In this document: piece after piece, positions 1 to 8,109 of the stretch
Layout: every line of letters begins with the position of its first letter
Position numbering within the stretch: position 1 is the stretch's first letter
Source: an uncultured Lentisphaeria bacterium
Lineage (GTDB): Bacteria > Verrucomicrobiota > Lentisphaeria > Victivallales > Victivallaceae
Assembly: GCA_949282965.1 (NCBI GenBank)
Contig: CASDQW010000066.1
Location: 1-55,251, forward strand
Direction: 5' to 3'
DNA length: 55,251 bases
Notes under the pieces: model-generated
Told to the model about the DNA's origin: nothing
Database searches by the model: none
What the model saw: only the letters and a program-made list of their open reading frames with translations
Translations under genes and position numbers: made by a program

Positions 1-564
1 CAGCATGATGGCACAGGTTTTGTCCGTTACCGCCGCCTTCAGCGCGGCCAGGTCGTTGAACGGGACCTGCGTGAATCCCGGCATATCCGGCGCGAATCCC
101 TTGCGGTATTTCGCCCGGCCGGTCGCCGCCAGCGTCGCCAGGGTACGGCCGTGAAACGAATTGTCCATGGAGATGATTTCGTTGCGACCGGTAGCGGAAC
201 CGTATTTCCGGGCGAACTTGATCATCCCTTCGTTCGACTCCGCGCCGCTGTTGGCGAAAAACACCACGCCGTCAAAACATTCGGAAATCAGTCTGGCCGC
301 CAGACGCGGCGTCACATCATTCATATAAAGATTGGAAACATGCACCAGTTTTGCCGCCTGTTCCTGAATCGCCGCCGTCACGCCGGGATGGCAATGCCCC
401 AGGCTGCACACGCTGATGCCGGAGGCGAAGTCCAGAAAGCATCGTTCATCGGCCGACCACAGGCGCGCCCCGGCCCCGCGCACAAACATGATCTTCGGCG
501 CATAGGTGGGCATGACATACTGCCGATACAGCTCGACGGTTTTCTCACAGACACTCTTTTCCAT
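1..564 (-). CDS. argD: Acetylornithine aminotransferase, 5' part only (cut by window edge)
   Basis: This PLP-dependent class III aminotransferase fragment covers the N-terminal 188 codons and remains in frame at base 1. Visible landmarks are the N-terminal LYRQYVMPTYAPKIMFVRG segment, the small-domain LDFASGISVCSLGHCHP stretch typical of ArgD, and FFANSGAESNEGMIKFAR, which forms the cofactor phosphate-binding region, followed by SFHGRTLATLAATG. The catalytic lysine lies beyond the window. The family converts N-acetylglutamate semialdehyde to N-acetylornithine in arginine synthesis, and some members also serve lysine synthesis as succinyl-DAP aminotransferase. I chose the ATG at 564 rather than 567 because GGAGG then sits about five bases upstream. 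A sigma70-like promoter lies at 642-669. A paralogous ornithine or 4-aminobutyrate aminotransferase cannot be excluded from this part alone. Confidence 0.85.
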   Translation of the reverse strand, partial: MEKSVCEKTVELYRQYVMPTYAPKIMFVRGAGARLWSADERCFLDFASGISVCSLGHCHPGVTAAIQEQAAKLVHVSNLYMNDVTPRLAARLISECFDGVVFFANSGAESNEGMIKFARKYGSATGRNEIISMDNSFHGRTLATLAATGRAKYRKGFAPDMPGFTQVPFNDLAALKAAVTDKTCAIML

Positions 565-641
565 CATTTCCTCCGAAATATTGAAAGCGCCGGAATACCT
601 ACGGCCCGGCGCAAACCGTTCATCCGTCAGGGAAAGGAATT

Positions 642-669
642 ACTATAGTCCGCTTCTTCAAAAAAGCAA
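642..669 (-). promoter_or_regulatory. Putative sigma70 promoter of argD
   Basis: On the minus strand TTGCTT (664-669) is followed after 16 bases by TATAGT (642-647), about 80 bases upstream of the argD start. The 565-827 stretch holds no convincing gene; this promoter is the only structure I see in it. Confidence 0.5.
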
Positions 670-827
670 ACCTTTTCCGGAAAAACCCCCGCCACGAACG
701 CCGCACCGCCCTCCGCCCCTCCTCAAAAAGCCGTTCGGCCAGACCTCCTCGCCACACGCGGGAATCGCATTTTCCCCCGCCCCCCGGCAATCGGGTACTG
801 CGCGAACCACTCCCGCGCCCCCCTTCC

Positions 828-2789
828 CTACGGCAGCAGAATCACGATATCCAGCTCCGGTTCATGCTGGATGTCGGAATAACGCCGCAGCACCTCCCGC
901 GGCAGCTGTTCGAAATGCGGCCCGTGAAACACCCACGGGCACCGGGCCCGGCCCAGTTCCCGCATCACCCGGTCCATATCCTTCCGGAAAATCACCTCGG
1001 GCAGATTAAAATCACGGATATCCGGCCGCAATCCGGTCTCCGCGTACAACACTCCCTGCTGATAGCTGACGATATTCATCGCCCCGCCGGCGGGCGCCAC
1101 CGCCCGCAACCGCTCCACCAGACGGTCCGTCGCACCGAAATCGGAAAACAGCTTCGCCGTTCCGTACATGCCCCGGACGATTTTCGGCGCCCCCAGCAGC
1201 AACGAAACGCAGCAGCAGGCCATTCCCAGCAGCGCCGGCAGGGCGAAGATCCCGTATCTCCGGGGCAGCCGCTGCCGCCGAATGCCCCGCAACACCGTGT
1301 CCGCCAGCAGAAACAACAGAAAATATCCCGGATACAATACGGTAAAGAGATTATACGGGTGCGACCGTCCCGCATAATACAGCGAAAGCCCCAGCCCCAG
1401 CACGCCGAGAAACAGCACCATGCGGCAGGCATACGTCCTGCCGCGCCCGAGCCGAATGCGCCGGACGGCAAACGTCAGCGCCCCCACATAGAGCATCACC
1501 CCCAGCCACCACAGCCGTCCCGACACCGGCATCATGAAATATCCGATCTGCTGAAAACGCACCATGTAGGCGAGGTAATCCCACACCGGCGGCCAGGCCC
1601 CGCTGCCCAGCCGGAGCAGAACCGCCACCAGCGGCAGCCCGCATACGAGGGCAACGAGAAAACGCCATCCCCGCCGCCACGCCTCCTGCATCGAACCGAC
1701 CGCAAAGATGTTTCCCGCCAGCAGCGCCCCCGTCACGGCGATCCCGGTATCCGGATTGAAGAACAGCGCCGCCGCCGCCAGAAAGCCGCCGCCCCAGCTC
1801 CGGACCTTTTCGCCCCCCGTCGCCCATAAGAACCACGCCGCCGCCGGGCCCAGCAACCGCACCGGGAAATAAGCGAAATAAGGATCGATCCGGAAGCTGT
1901 CCTTCGCCTGAAAGAAGACGAACCAGTTCAGCATGTAAAGAAACACTATTCCGTATCCGGCCCAGAGCATCCGGCTCCGCAGCATCCGTTTCGCCGCCGC
2001 GAAAATCAACCCGAACGCCGCCAGATACAGTCCCCCCATCACCAGCGAATAACTCAGCATCGAGCACCCGCACATCCGCAGCACCGGCGCCAGAAACTGC
2101 GGATAAAATCCATACAGATGCCTTTCGGCAATGCCGCGCATGCTCTGCAACGCGGCATACAGCACGATGTTGATGTGTTCGTCGAAATTTCCGTCCATCC
2201 GCCCCGGCAGATAGATTCGCCAGACGGCGATCTGAATGACCGCGACGGCAAACACCAGCCACCGAAGCCATCGCACCGTCCCGCGGCGCCGTCCGCCGAC
2301 CAGCACCCCGGCCCCCAGCAGCAGAGTTCCCACCACGACGAACGGAATACCGCCGCGGTACCAGTGAAACACCGGCCCGAAGGCGGCGGAGAAACCATTC
2401 CCGTCCGTGAGCGCCACCACTCCCACCGCCCCCAGCAGCCAGGGTGAAAACCGGTGCCGGCAAAAGCGCGACTGACCGACCGCGACACCACAGAAAGCGG
2501 CCGGCAGCGCACTCAGACACAACGCCAGAAAAGCAACGCTTTCCCGCGGCTCGGGACAGCAATACTGCCGCAGTCCCGGCAATACGGCATCCAGCAGGTG
2601 GGCCAGCACGTCCGGCCGGATATCCGGCGTCAACCGGTAAGCGACGGCGGCAACGGCGACGGCGATTCCGGATGCCGTCAGCACCGCGGTGCAGAAACGG
2701 TCAAAGGCGTCCTGTCTTCCCCGGTCATATTCATATGATAATGATAAAAACGTCAAATCGTTCACCCGTCCCCCCCCGGTCTTACTCAT
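828..2789 (-). CDS. Polytopic membrane protein, possible GT-C type glycosyltransferase
   Basis: This is a large membrane protein of roughly 650 residues with a dozen or so hydrophobic segments and a soluble C-terminal tail. After the first membrane helices there is an acidic loop, RMDGNFDEHINIVLYAAL, followed by the YGFYPQFLAPVLRMCG region. The C-terminal 90 residues look like a small globular domain (VSYQQGVLYAETGLRPDIRDFNLP). This architecture, with an Asp/Glu pair in an early extracytoplasmic loop, is typical of GT-C lipid-phosphosugar glycosyltransferases such as the GT39 or PMT-like groups, but no decisive motif is present. The start is uncertain. An upstream in-frame ATG at 2882 would sit almost on the predicted transcription start and would add a low-complexity extension, so I prefer the ATG at 2789; a GTG at 2765 behind a G-run is also possible. 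Confidence 0.7.
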   Translation of the reverse strand: MSKTGGGRVNDLTFLSLSYEYDRGRQDAFDRFCTAVLTASGIAVAVAAVAYRLTPDIRPDVLAHLLDAVLPGLRQYCCPEPRESVAFLALCLSALPAAFCGVAVGQSRFCRHRFSPWLLGAVGVVALTDGNGFSAAFGPVFHWYRGGIPFVVVGTLLLGAGVLVGGRRRGTVRWLRWLVFAVAVIQIAVWRIYLPGRMDGNFDEHINIVLYAALQSMRGIAERHLYGFYPQFLAPVLRMCGCSMLSYSLVMGGLYLAAFGLIFAAAKRMLRSRMLWAGYGIVFLYMLNWFVFFQAKDSFRIDPYFAYFPVRLLGPAAAWFLWATGGEKVRSWGGGFLAAAALFFNPDTGIAVTGALLAGNIFAVGSMQEAWRRGWRFLVALVCGLPLVAVLLRLGSGAWPPVWDYLAYMVRFQQIGYFMMPVSGRLWWLGVMLYVGALTFAVRRIRLGRGRTYACRMVLFLGVLGLGLSLYYAGRSHPYNLFTVLYPGYFLLFLLADTVLRGIRRQRLPRRYGIFALPALLGMACCCVSLLLGAPKIVRGMYGTAKLFSDFGATDRLVERLRAVAPAGGAMNIVSYQQGVLYAETGLRPDIRDFNLPEVIFRKDMDRVMRELGRARCPWVFHGPHFEQLPREVLRRYSDIQHEPELDIVILLP

Positions 2790-2891
2790 CCGCCGGGGGG
2801 AATTCAAAATCCGCTTCTTTTCCCCGTGTTCCGCAGCTCCCGTGCCGCCGCGTACGGGCGCTATTCCCGGGAACCAGACCATGAAGAAAAA

Positions 2892-2920
2892 ACAATATCA
2901 CGCGGCAGGCCTTTTTGCAA
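2892..2920 (-). promoter_or_regulatory. Putative sigma70 promoter for the membrane protein gene
   Basis: On the minus strand TTGCAA (2915-2920), a 17-base spacer, then TATTGT (2892-2897). Transcription would begin near 2885. This argues for a translation start downstream of 2882 and for expression independent of the rhamnosidase gene. Confidence 0.45.
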
Positions 2921-2947
2921 ACGCCCCCCGCGACTTTCAGCCATCCT

Positions 2948-5197
2948 TCACACCGTCCCGTCCCGCCGCCACCGCAGTATATGACGGCCTCCCGCCAGAG
3001 ACCGCTCTCCGGATTCCCCGGGCGCGCGAAACCGGGCGACGCACCCCGGCGGCACCATCAGTTCTCCGACACACCCCGCGCCCTCCCGCTGCCATGCCCA
3101 GCTCAACGTCCCGCGCCCGGCCACTTCGCGCCGCCCCTCAAAGCAGGAAAGAAGCTCCGTCTTCGGCGGCGTCACCCGGAAACATGCGAACCCCGGACCG
3201 GAAATTTCCGGGTTGATCCCCCCGCCGTATTCCCACAGCCATGCTCCCAGATCACCGAACATGACATGATTGCGGGATTTGTCCCCGCCCCAGGACTCCC
3301 ACAGGGAAGACGCCCCCCGAACCAGCCAATACCCCCAGCCGGGGAAACGCCTCTGCGTAAGCACCCGCAAGGCCGTATCAAAATATCCGTTCGCAGCCAG
3401 CGCGCGCGGCACCGCTTTCGCGCCCGATATGCCGAAATCCGCCCGGTAATCCACACATCGCATCCGTTCGTCGAGCCGGGCCGCCATCGCTCTTTTTTCC
3501 GCGTCGTCCACCAGACCAAGATCCAGCGCCAGCCCCAGCGCGGTTGCCTCGTCCCCGGCGCAATGTCCGCCCGGACGGCAGAATTCCCGCTGAAAAGCCG
3601 CTTTGATCCGGGCGGCCAGTGCCGCAAATTCCCGGTTTTCTTCCGGCGTTCCGGCCACCCGGGCCATTTCCGCCATATACTCGGCACACCGGTAATAGTA
3701 GGCTGTGGCATCCACCGTCCCGGGGATGATGTGCCGGAGATCCGCGGCAGTGATGCCGCCGGGGTTGCCGTCGCACCGTCCGGGATGCGCCCAGTCCCCC
3801 GGTCCGAAAGCAATGATGTCGTCCAGCGCAATGTCGGAAAAATACTGCATCAGCTTCCTGCAGGCAGCGTAATTTTCGCGCACGATCGATTCATCTCCGG
3901 TAAAACGCCAGACCTGATAAGGCAGAATGATCAACGCACTGTCCCAGACCGGCCCGAACTGCCAGTGATTGCTATACGGCACGGTTCCCGGAATCTGCCC
4001 GGTCGCCCGCTGGCAGTCGCGAATGCTTTTCAGCCAGGCGCGATAATTTTCCCCCACGCGGTAATGCCACAATCCCAGTTCCGCGGACAACTGGGCGTCG
4101 CCGGTCCAGCCCATTTTCTCCCGATGGGGACAATCGGTCGGCATATTCACGAAGTTCGCCTCATAGGAGCGCAGCGCCAGCACCGTCAACACATTGAGCG
4201 CGGCATCCGAACAACGGGCACTTCCGATCCGGTCGAATCCGCTGCGAATGACGCGGGCAGTCAAGTGCTTCAACTCCGCACCACCCGCGGCAAAGACCTT
4301 GACGTATTGGAACCCATGGTAGGTAAATGTCGGCGACCACTCCTGCAATGGCTGGTCGTTGAGCGTGTAGACATCGGTCTGAAAATCCGGCACCAGCGTA
4401 TACATCCCGATATGCCCGTTGTCCAGATCCCCCTCCGCATTGAGTTTCTCTCCATGCACCAGGCGCAGCGTGGCTCCGGCGGCACCCGTCACCACAATCC
4501 GGCAGTTGCCGGCAATGTTTTCACCGAAATCATAAAGCATCGCACCATCGGCAGTCGGATGCGCGCGCCGGACCTCCAATATCCGCACCACCCGGCAGGC
4601 CGGCGCCGTCGCCTCTTCCAGCTCTCCGCCGGGAGCACTGCTCAAACAAACGGAATGCCACACGGCCGGATCCGGACTTTCCCCCGGGCGCCAGGGCGGC
4701 AGTTCCCGCCGGGCATCGTATTTCTCCCCGGTGCGAACGGTATTTTCCACAATCGGCCCGCAAGCGACCAGCCAATTCCGGTCACTGATCAGCACACTGC
4801 GGCCATCCACCGTCAAGTGGAACAGCAGCCGGGGATCGCCTGCCCAGATCTGGCGTTCGCTGCGCAACCAGTCCGGAGCAGTCTGATTGTAAAAACCGTT
4901 GCCCAGCACCACCTCCACCACGTTTTCTCCGGGCTTCAGAAAGTCTGCAACGTCATACCGATAATATTCACAGCGCAGATCATACCGGGTGAATGCCGGC
5001 ATCAGCAAATCGTCGGATACCGTCCGTCCATTGATGCGCAGCTGAAAATGCCCCAGCCCGCAAATCACGCACTGCGCACGATGGCAATCCTCCAGCAGAA
5101 AACGCCGCCGAAACACCGGAGCGTGCTTCCTCCCCCGCCGCATGGAACACTCCGCAATCCAACGTGCCGCCCCGAAAACTTCAGGATTTCCCATCAT
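2948..5197 (-). CDS. Alpha-L-rhamnosidase, GH78 family
   Basis: This is an inverting glycosidase predicted to release terminal L-rhamnose from glycans or glycosides. The N-terminal part (to about residue 150) is the beta-sandwich lectin-like region with GLGHFQLRINGRTV. It is followed by a second beta domain with MLYDFGENIAGNCRIVV, a hallmark of the family. The (alpha/alpha)6 catalytic barrel contains MPTDCPHREKMGWTGDAQ, which carries the conserved Asp/Arg/Glu cluster of GH78, and later WESWGG. A C-terminal beta domain closes the protein. No signal peptide is visible, so it is probably cytoplasmic and acts on imported oligosaccharides. The start at 5197 is preceded by GGAAGG about seven bases away; an ATG at 5212 is an alternative. 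The open frame continues upstream through the tRNA gene, but that extension is not real. Length (about 750 residues) fits the shorter GH78 forms. Confidence 0.88.
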   Translation of the reverse strand: MMGNPEVFGAARWIAECSMRRGRKHAPVFRRRFLLEDCHRAQCVICGLGHFQLRINGRTVSDDLLMPAFTRYDLRCEYYRYDVADFLKPGENVVEVVLGNGFYNQTAPDWLRSERQIWAGDPRLLFHLTVDGRSVLISDRNWLVACGPIVENTVRTGEKYDARRELPPWRPGESPDPAVWHSVCLSSAPGGELEEATAPACRVVRILEVRRAHPTADGAMLYDFGENIAGNCRIVVTGAAGATLRLVHGEKLNAEGDLDNGHIGMYTLVPDFQTDVYTLNDQPLQEWSPTFTYHGFQYVKVFAAGGAELKHLTARVIRSGFDRIGSARCSDAALNVLTVLALRSYEANFVNMPTDCPHREKMGWTGDAQLSAELGLWHYRVGENYRAWLKSIRDCQRATGQIPGTVPYSNHWQFGPVWDSALIILPYQVWRFTGDESIVRENYAACRKLMQYFSDIALDDIIAFGPGDWAHPGRCDGNPGGITAADLRHIIPGTVDATAYYYRCAEYMAEMARVAGTPEENREFAALAARIKAAFQREFCRPGGHCAGDEATALGLALDLGLVDDAEKRAMAARLDERMRCVDYRADFGISGAKAVPRALAANGYFDTALRVLTQRRFPGWGYWLVRGASSLWESWGGDKSRNHVMFGDLGAWLWEYGGGINPEISGPGFACFRVTPPKTELLSCFEGRREVAGRGTLSWAWQREGAGCVGELMVPPGCVARFRAPGESGERSLAGGRHILRWRRDGTV

Positions 5198-5323
5198 ACC
5201 GTACCTTCCCATCGACTTTCCCGGAATCAAACAGTCGGAAAATCCGTCCCGGTTCCATCCTGCGTCGGAGCTCACGCTTCCCCGGTTCCGCCCCCTGTTC
5301 TCCGGAATACAGACAAAAAAAAA

Positions 5324-5400
5324 TGGCGAGAGAGACGGGACTCGAACCCGCAACATCCACCGTGACAGGGTGGTACTCTAACCAATTGAGCTACTCCCCC
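5324..5400 (-). tRNA. tRNA-Asp (GTC)
   Basis: Read on the minus strand the gene folds as a complete cloverleaf: acceptor GGGGGAG pairing with CTCTCTC (two G-U pairs), T8-A9 spacer, D-arm starting GCTC, anticodon stem CCACC/GGTGG around loop CTGTCAC with anticodon GTC, and T-arm GCGGG-TTCGAGT-CCCGT. The discriminator is G and the CCA end is encoded. A run of T follows the CCA directly. A promoter-like TTGCAA-N16-TATCTT lies just upstream. Confidence 0.97.
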
Positions 5401-5432
5401 GCGTGCCGAACACTCCTTCGGGGCTGAAACAA

Positions 5433-5460
5433 AAGATACTTCTGTTTTCCGTTTTTGCAA
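5433..5460 (-). promoter_or_regulatory. Putative promoter of tRNA-Asp
   Basis: On the minus strand TTGCAA (5455-5460), 16 bases, then TATCTT (5433-5438), placed about 33 bases before the mature tRNA 5' end. The nearby 16-base palindrome T7-GC-A7 (5474-5489) together with the preceding GC-rich stretch may end transcription of the upstream membrane protein gene. Confidence 0.45.
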
Positions 5461-5530
5461 ATCACCGAAGTGCTTTTTTTGCAAAAAAACCGCTGCGCCG
5501 CCTTTTCCACCCCTCCGAAAGTTCCATGGG

Positions 5531-6115
5531 TCAGTGTGCCTGCGGCATTTCCGCCTCGGGCGCGGCATCGGCGTCCACGACGATCACCCGGTCCGGCTCC
5601 TCTTCCCGAAGATGCCCGTGCAGCGGCTGAAAACCACCACTGCTCCAGACCGAAGACACGCCGAAAAACAGCAGCTGCAAGACGCCCCAGCCCAGCAGAA
5701 TGCCCATGAAATTCGCGGCTACCCGCAATTTTTCCGCCCCCAGCCAGCGCAATCCGCGCCACCGCCCCAGGCCCCACAGGATCACCAGAGTCGCCCAGTT
5801 CAGGAGAAACAACCCCAGAACCTGATGCTCCTGCGTCAGGAACCGCATAAACGCCGAATTCTGCACGCCGAACAGCAAATTGACCACCCCCAGCACGCCC
5901 AGCACCGGATAGGCACAACAGAGCAGGAACCAGAGCGCAAAACCATTCGGATCCGCCTGCCCCAGCTCCAACACTTCCGCCCGGCCGCCTACCAGCGCCG
6001 CCAGCGCAAACACCACTGCTAGGGCCGCACAAATCCGGTTCCAGCGGCGGATGGCGGCGCCCTCCTCCCGGGACCAATCACCGGATTCGGCGCCTTTTCG
6101 ATATCTGATTCTCAT
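5531..6115 (-). CDS. Small integral membrane protein of unknown function
   Basis: This is a 194-residue protein with a basic N-terminus (MRIRYRKGAESG), four hydrophobic helices and an acidic C-terminal tail (EEEPDRVIVVDADAAPEAEM). The helices are around IRRWNRICAALAVVFALAALVGG, the FALWFLLCCAYPVLGVLG region, LGLFLLNWATLVILWGLG, and NFMGILLGWGVLQLLFFG. I do not recognise a family. The start at 6115 follows GAGGTGGCGAAC, an acceptable ribosome site; the frame remains open to 6283, but the added residues lack membrane or domain character. The gene is divergent from the CstA-type transporter gene and upstream of tRNA-Asp on the same strand. Nothing in it indicates an enzymatic role. Confidence 0.65.
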   Translation of the reverse strand: MRIRYRKGAESGDWSREEGAAIRRWNRICAALAVVFALAALVGGRAEVLELGQADPNGFALWFLLCCAYPVLGVLGVVNLLFGVQNSAFMRFLTQEHQVLGLFLLNWATLVILWGLGRWRGLRWLGAEKLRVAANFMGILLGWGVLQLLFFGVSSVWSSGGFQPLHGHLREEEPDRVIVVDADAAPEAEMPQAH

Positions 6116-6277
6116 GTTCGCCACCTCGCTTTCTCCCGGCGCCGATGTACGGAGCCGGATTCCCGGCACAGGAAAGAAAAATCCAGCGCCTTTTTGCCGA
6201 TTCCGCTTAAAATAGCATCCATGCGTCGAAAAACAAACAAAAAGTGAGATTTTCATCTGATCCCCCTGCCGGATCAT

Positions 6278-6305
6278 TTGCATCCAGCAGGAAAAGTGGT
6301 ATATT
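6278..6305 (+). promoter_or_regulatory. Putative promoter of the CstA-type transporter gene
   Basis: TTGCAT (6278-6283), 16 bases, then TATATT (6300-6305). This leaves a leader of about 125 bases before the coding start at 6437. The 6116-6436 gap otherwise holds only the divergent upstream region of the small membrane protein gene; I see no other gene in it. Confidence 0.5.
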
Positions 6306-6436
6306 ATTCAGTAATTTATTTTTCATGATCGCGTTCGCCACGTCCGACGGTGTCGAAGACCGCGTCCCGCCTTCTTCCCGCTTTGTTCCGGCATGGCGGA
6401 GGCAATCGGTTTTTTCTTTACAGAAAGAGGCGTATC

Positions 6437-7873
6437 ATGTTTCTTTTTCTTCTGGGGCTTGCCCTTCTGGTCGTCGGCTATTTCACGTACGGGCGTTTTG
6501 TCGAAAAGCTGATCGGCCCCGACGACCGGCCGACCCCGGCCAACACCCACCGCGACGGCGTCGACTTCCTGCCGTTGCCGCATTGGAAAAACATGCTGAT
6601 TCAGCTGCTCAATATCGCCGGCGTCGGCCCGGTGATCGGCGTCATCCTCGGCATCAAGTTCGGCGTGGTGGCCTTTCTCATCATTCCGGTCGGCAACATC
6701 CTCGGCGGCGCGGTTCACGATTACGTTTCAGGGATGATGTCGCTGCGCCACGACGGCGCCAATCTGCCGAAGCTGATCCGGATGAGCCTCGGGAAAAAAT
6801 ACTATTCCTTTTTCGCCGTGTTCATGATCCTGCTGCTGCTGCTGGTGGTGGCGGTCTTCATCAACATTCCGGCGAACCTGATCGACGGCATGAAGCCCTC
6901 GCTGTCCATTTTCTGGGTGGCGGTCGCCGGCATTTTCCTTTATTACATTTGCGCAACGCTGTTCCCGGTGGACAAGATCATCGGTACGGTTTATCCGATT
7001 TTCGGAGCGATTCTGATCCTGAGCACCTTCGCCATTTTCGCCGCACTGCTCAAAGCCGGCTTCACCCAGCCGGAACTGCTGACGGAAACCGAGGCGTTCC
7101 GGGCGGGCATGTTCCGGCAACCGATCATTCCGGTGCTGTTCGTCACCATCGCCTGCGGGATTCTTTCCGGCTTCCATGCCACGCAGTCGCCGATTATCGC
7201 CCGGACGATGAATTCCGAACGGCAGGGGCGGCAGGCCTTCTACGGCATGATGGTTGTTGAAGGCGTCATCGCCATGATCTGGGCCGGCGCGGGGCTGGCC
7301 ATCTACAACCTTTACCCGGAACTCATGAGCAAGAATCCGAGCCTGGTGCTGTCGGAAATCACCACGCATTTTCTCGGTAAATGGGTCGGTGGGTTCACCG
7401 TGATCGGCGTGATCATTCTGGCGATCACCTCCGGGGATACCGCCATGCGCAGCCTCCGCCTCAGCCTGGCGGAAATGCTGTCGCTGCCCCAGAGCAAAAT
7501 CCGGAATCGCTTCATGCTGTGCATTCCGCTGATCATCGCGGTGGCGCTGCTGCTCTGGTGGTCCAATATCAACGCCCAGACCTTCAATCAGCTCTGGAAC
7601 TACTTCGCGTGGGGCAATCAGGTACTGGCCGCGTCCACGCTTCTGGCCTGCTCCGTCTGGCTGCGCTCCATGCACAAGGCCCCGTGGATCACCCTGCTGC
7701 CCGGCGCGTTCATGACCTTTGTGGTGCTGACCTACATTCTCTGGACTTCGCCGGCCAACGGCGGTCCGGTGGGGCTGGGATTGTCGCTGCCCACGTCGTA
7801 CACGATCGCGGCGGTGCTGTCCATTCTGCTGTCGGTCTGGACGTACCGGCGCAAACACCTGAACAAACCGTAA
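6437..7873 (+). CDS. cstA: CstA-family carbon-starvation transporter (peptide/pyruvate type)
   Basis: This is a polytopic inner-membrane transporter of 478 residues, the short CstA form. CstA and BtsT proteins import peptides or pyruvate during nutrient limitation. Visible family features include WKNMLIQLLNIAGVGPVIG near residue 50, HDYVSGMMSLRHDGANLP near residue 100, the GFHATQSPIIARTMNSE segment around residue 240, and ITSGDTAMRSLRL near residue 335. All are characteristic of the CstA core. E. coli CstA is about 200 residues longer, but compact homologues are common. The ATG at 6437 is preceded by AGAGG with a six-base gap; the upstream in-frame ATG at 6350 would add a non-membrane extension without a ribosome site. 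A stem-loop at 7904-7939 follows the gene. Confidence 0.88.
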   Translation: MFLFLLGLALLVVGYFTYGRFVEKLIGPDDRPTPANTHRDGVDFLPLPHWKNMLIQLLNIAGVGPVIGVILGIKFGVVAFLIIPVGNILGGAVHDYVSGMMSLRHDGANLPKLIRMSLGKKYYSFFAVFMILLLLLVVAVFINIPANLIDGMKPSLSIFWVAVAGIFLYYICATLFPVDKIIGTVYPIFGAILILSTFAIFAALLKAGFTQPELLTETEAFRAGMFRQPIIPVLFVTIACGILSGFHATQSPIIARTMNSERQGRQAFYGMMVVEGVIAMIWAGAGLAIYNLYPELMSKNPSLVLSEITTHFLGKWVGGFTVIGVIILAITSGDTAMRSLRLSLAEMLSLPQSKIRNRFMLCIPLIIAVALLLWWSNINAQTFNQLWNYFAWGNQVLAASTLLACSVWLRSMHKAPWITLLPGAFMTFVVLTYILWTSPANGGPVGLGLSLPTSYTIAAVLSILLSVWTYRRKHLNKP

Positions 7874-7903
7874 AAAATATCTGACGTTTCACTCGTTCCC
7901 TCT

Positions 7904-7939
7904 CCTCCCGGCCTCCCACACTTCGCGGAAGCCGGGAGG
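7904..7939 (+). terminator. Stem-loop downstream of cstA
   Basis: A perfect nine-base inverted repeat, CCTCCCGGC (7904-7912) and GCCGGGAGG (7931-7939), closes an 18-base loop about 30 bases after the stop codon. No T-run follows, so it may be a processing or stability hairpin rather than an intrinsic terminator. Confidence 0.45.
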
Positions 7940-8027
7940 AATTGCATGGTGGGCTGTTGCCGACGCGGGGGAGCGTGTAATTTTTTTGCGAAATCATGCT
8001 TCCCGTCCAAAAAGCCGTTTTGAACAC

Positions 8028-8056
8028 TTGACTTGGCAGGATTGCCGATATATGCT
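8028..8056 (+). promoter_or_regulatory. Putative sigma70 promoter of the beta-helix protein gene
   Basis: TTGACT (8028-8033), a 17-base spacer, then TATGCT (8051-8056). The spacer contains a small dyad, GGCA-ggat-TGCC, which could be a regulator contact site. Confidence 0.6.
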
Positions 8057-8109
8057 TCATGCCGACTCCACAGAACAGGAATTTCTGCAAACATACCGGA
8101 GGTGCAATC

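Noticed and set aside
2790..2882. N-terminal extension of the membrane protein gene to 2882
   Set aside because: The predicted promoter puts the transcription start almost at that codon and the added residues are low-complexity.
5198..5356. N-terminal extension of the rhamnosidase gene to 5356
   Set aside because: It would overlap the 3' part of tRNA-Asp and has no ribosome site; the internal ATG at 5197 has one.
2915..5365. Long plus-strand open frame (816 codons) opposite the rhamnosidase gene
   Set aside because: No recognisable protein features; the minus-strand GH78 motifs are decisive.
5474..5489. T7-GC-A7 palindrome as a regulator site
   Set aside because: It lies between a gene end and the tRNA promoter; an AT-rich terminator remnant or chance is simpler.
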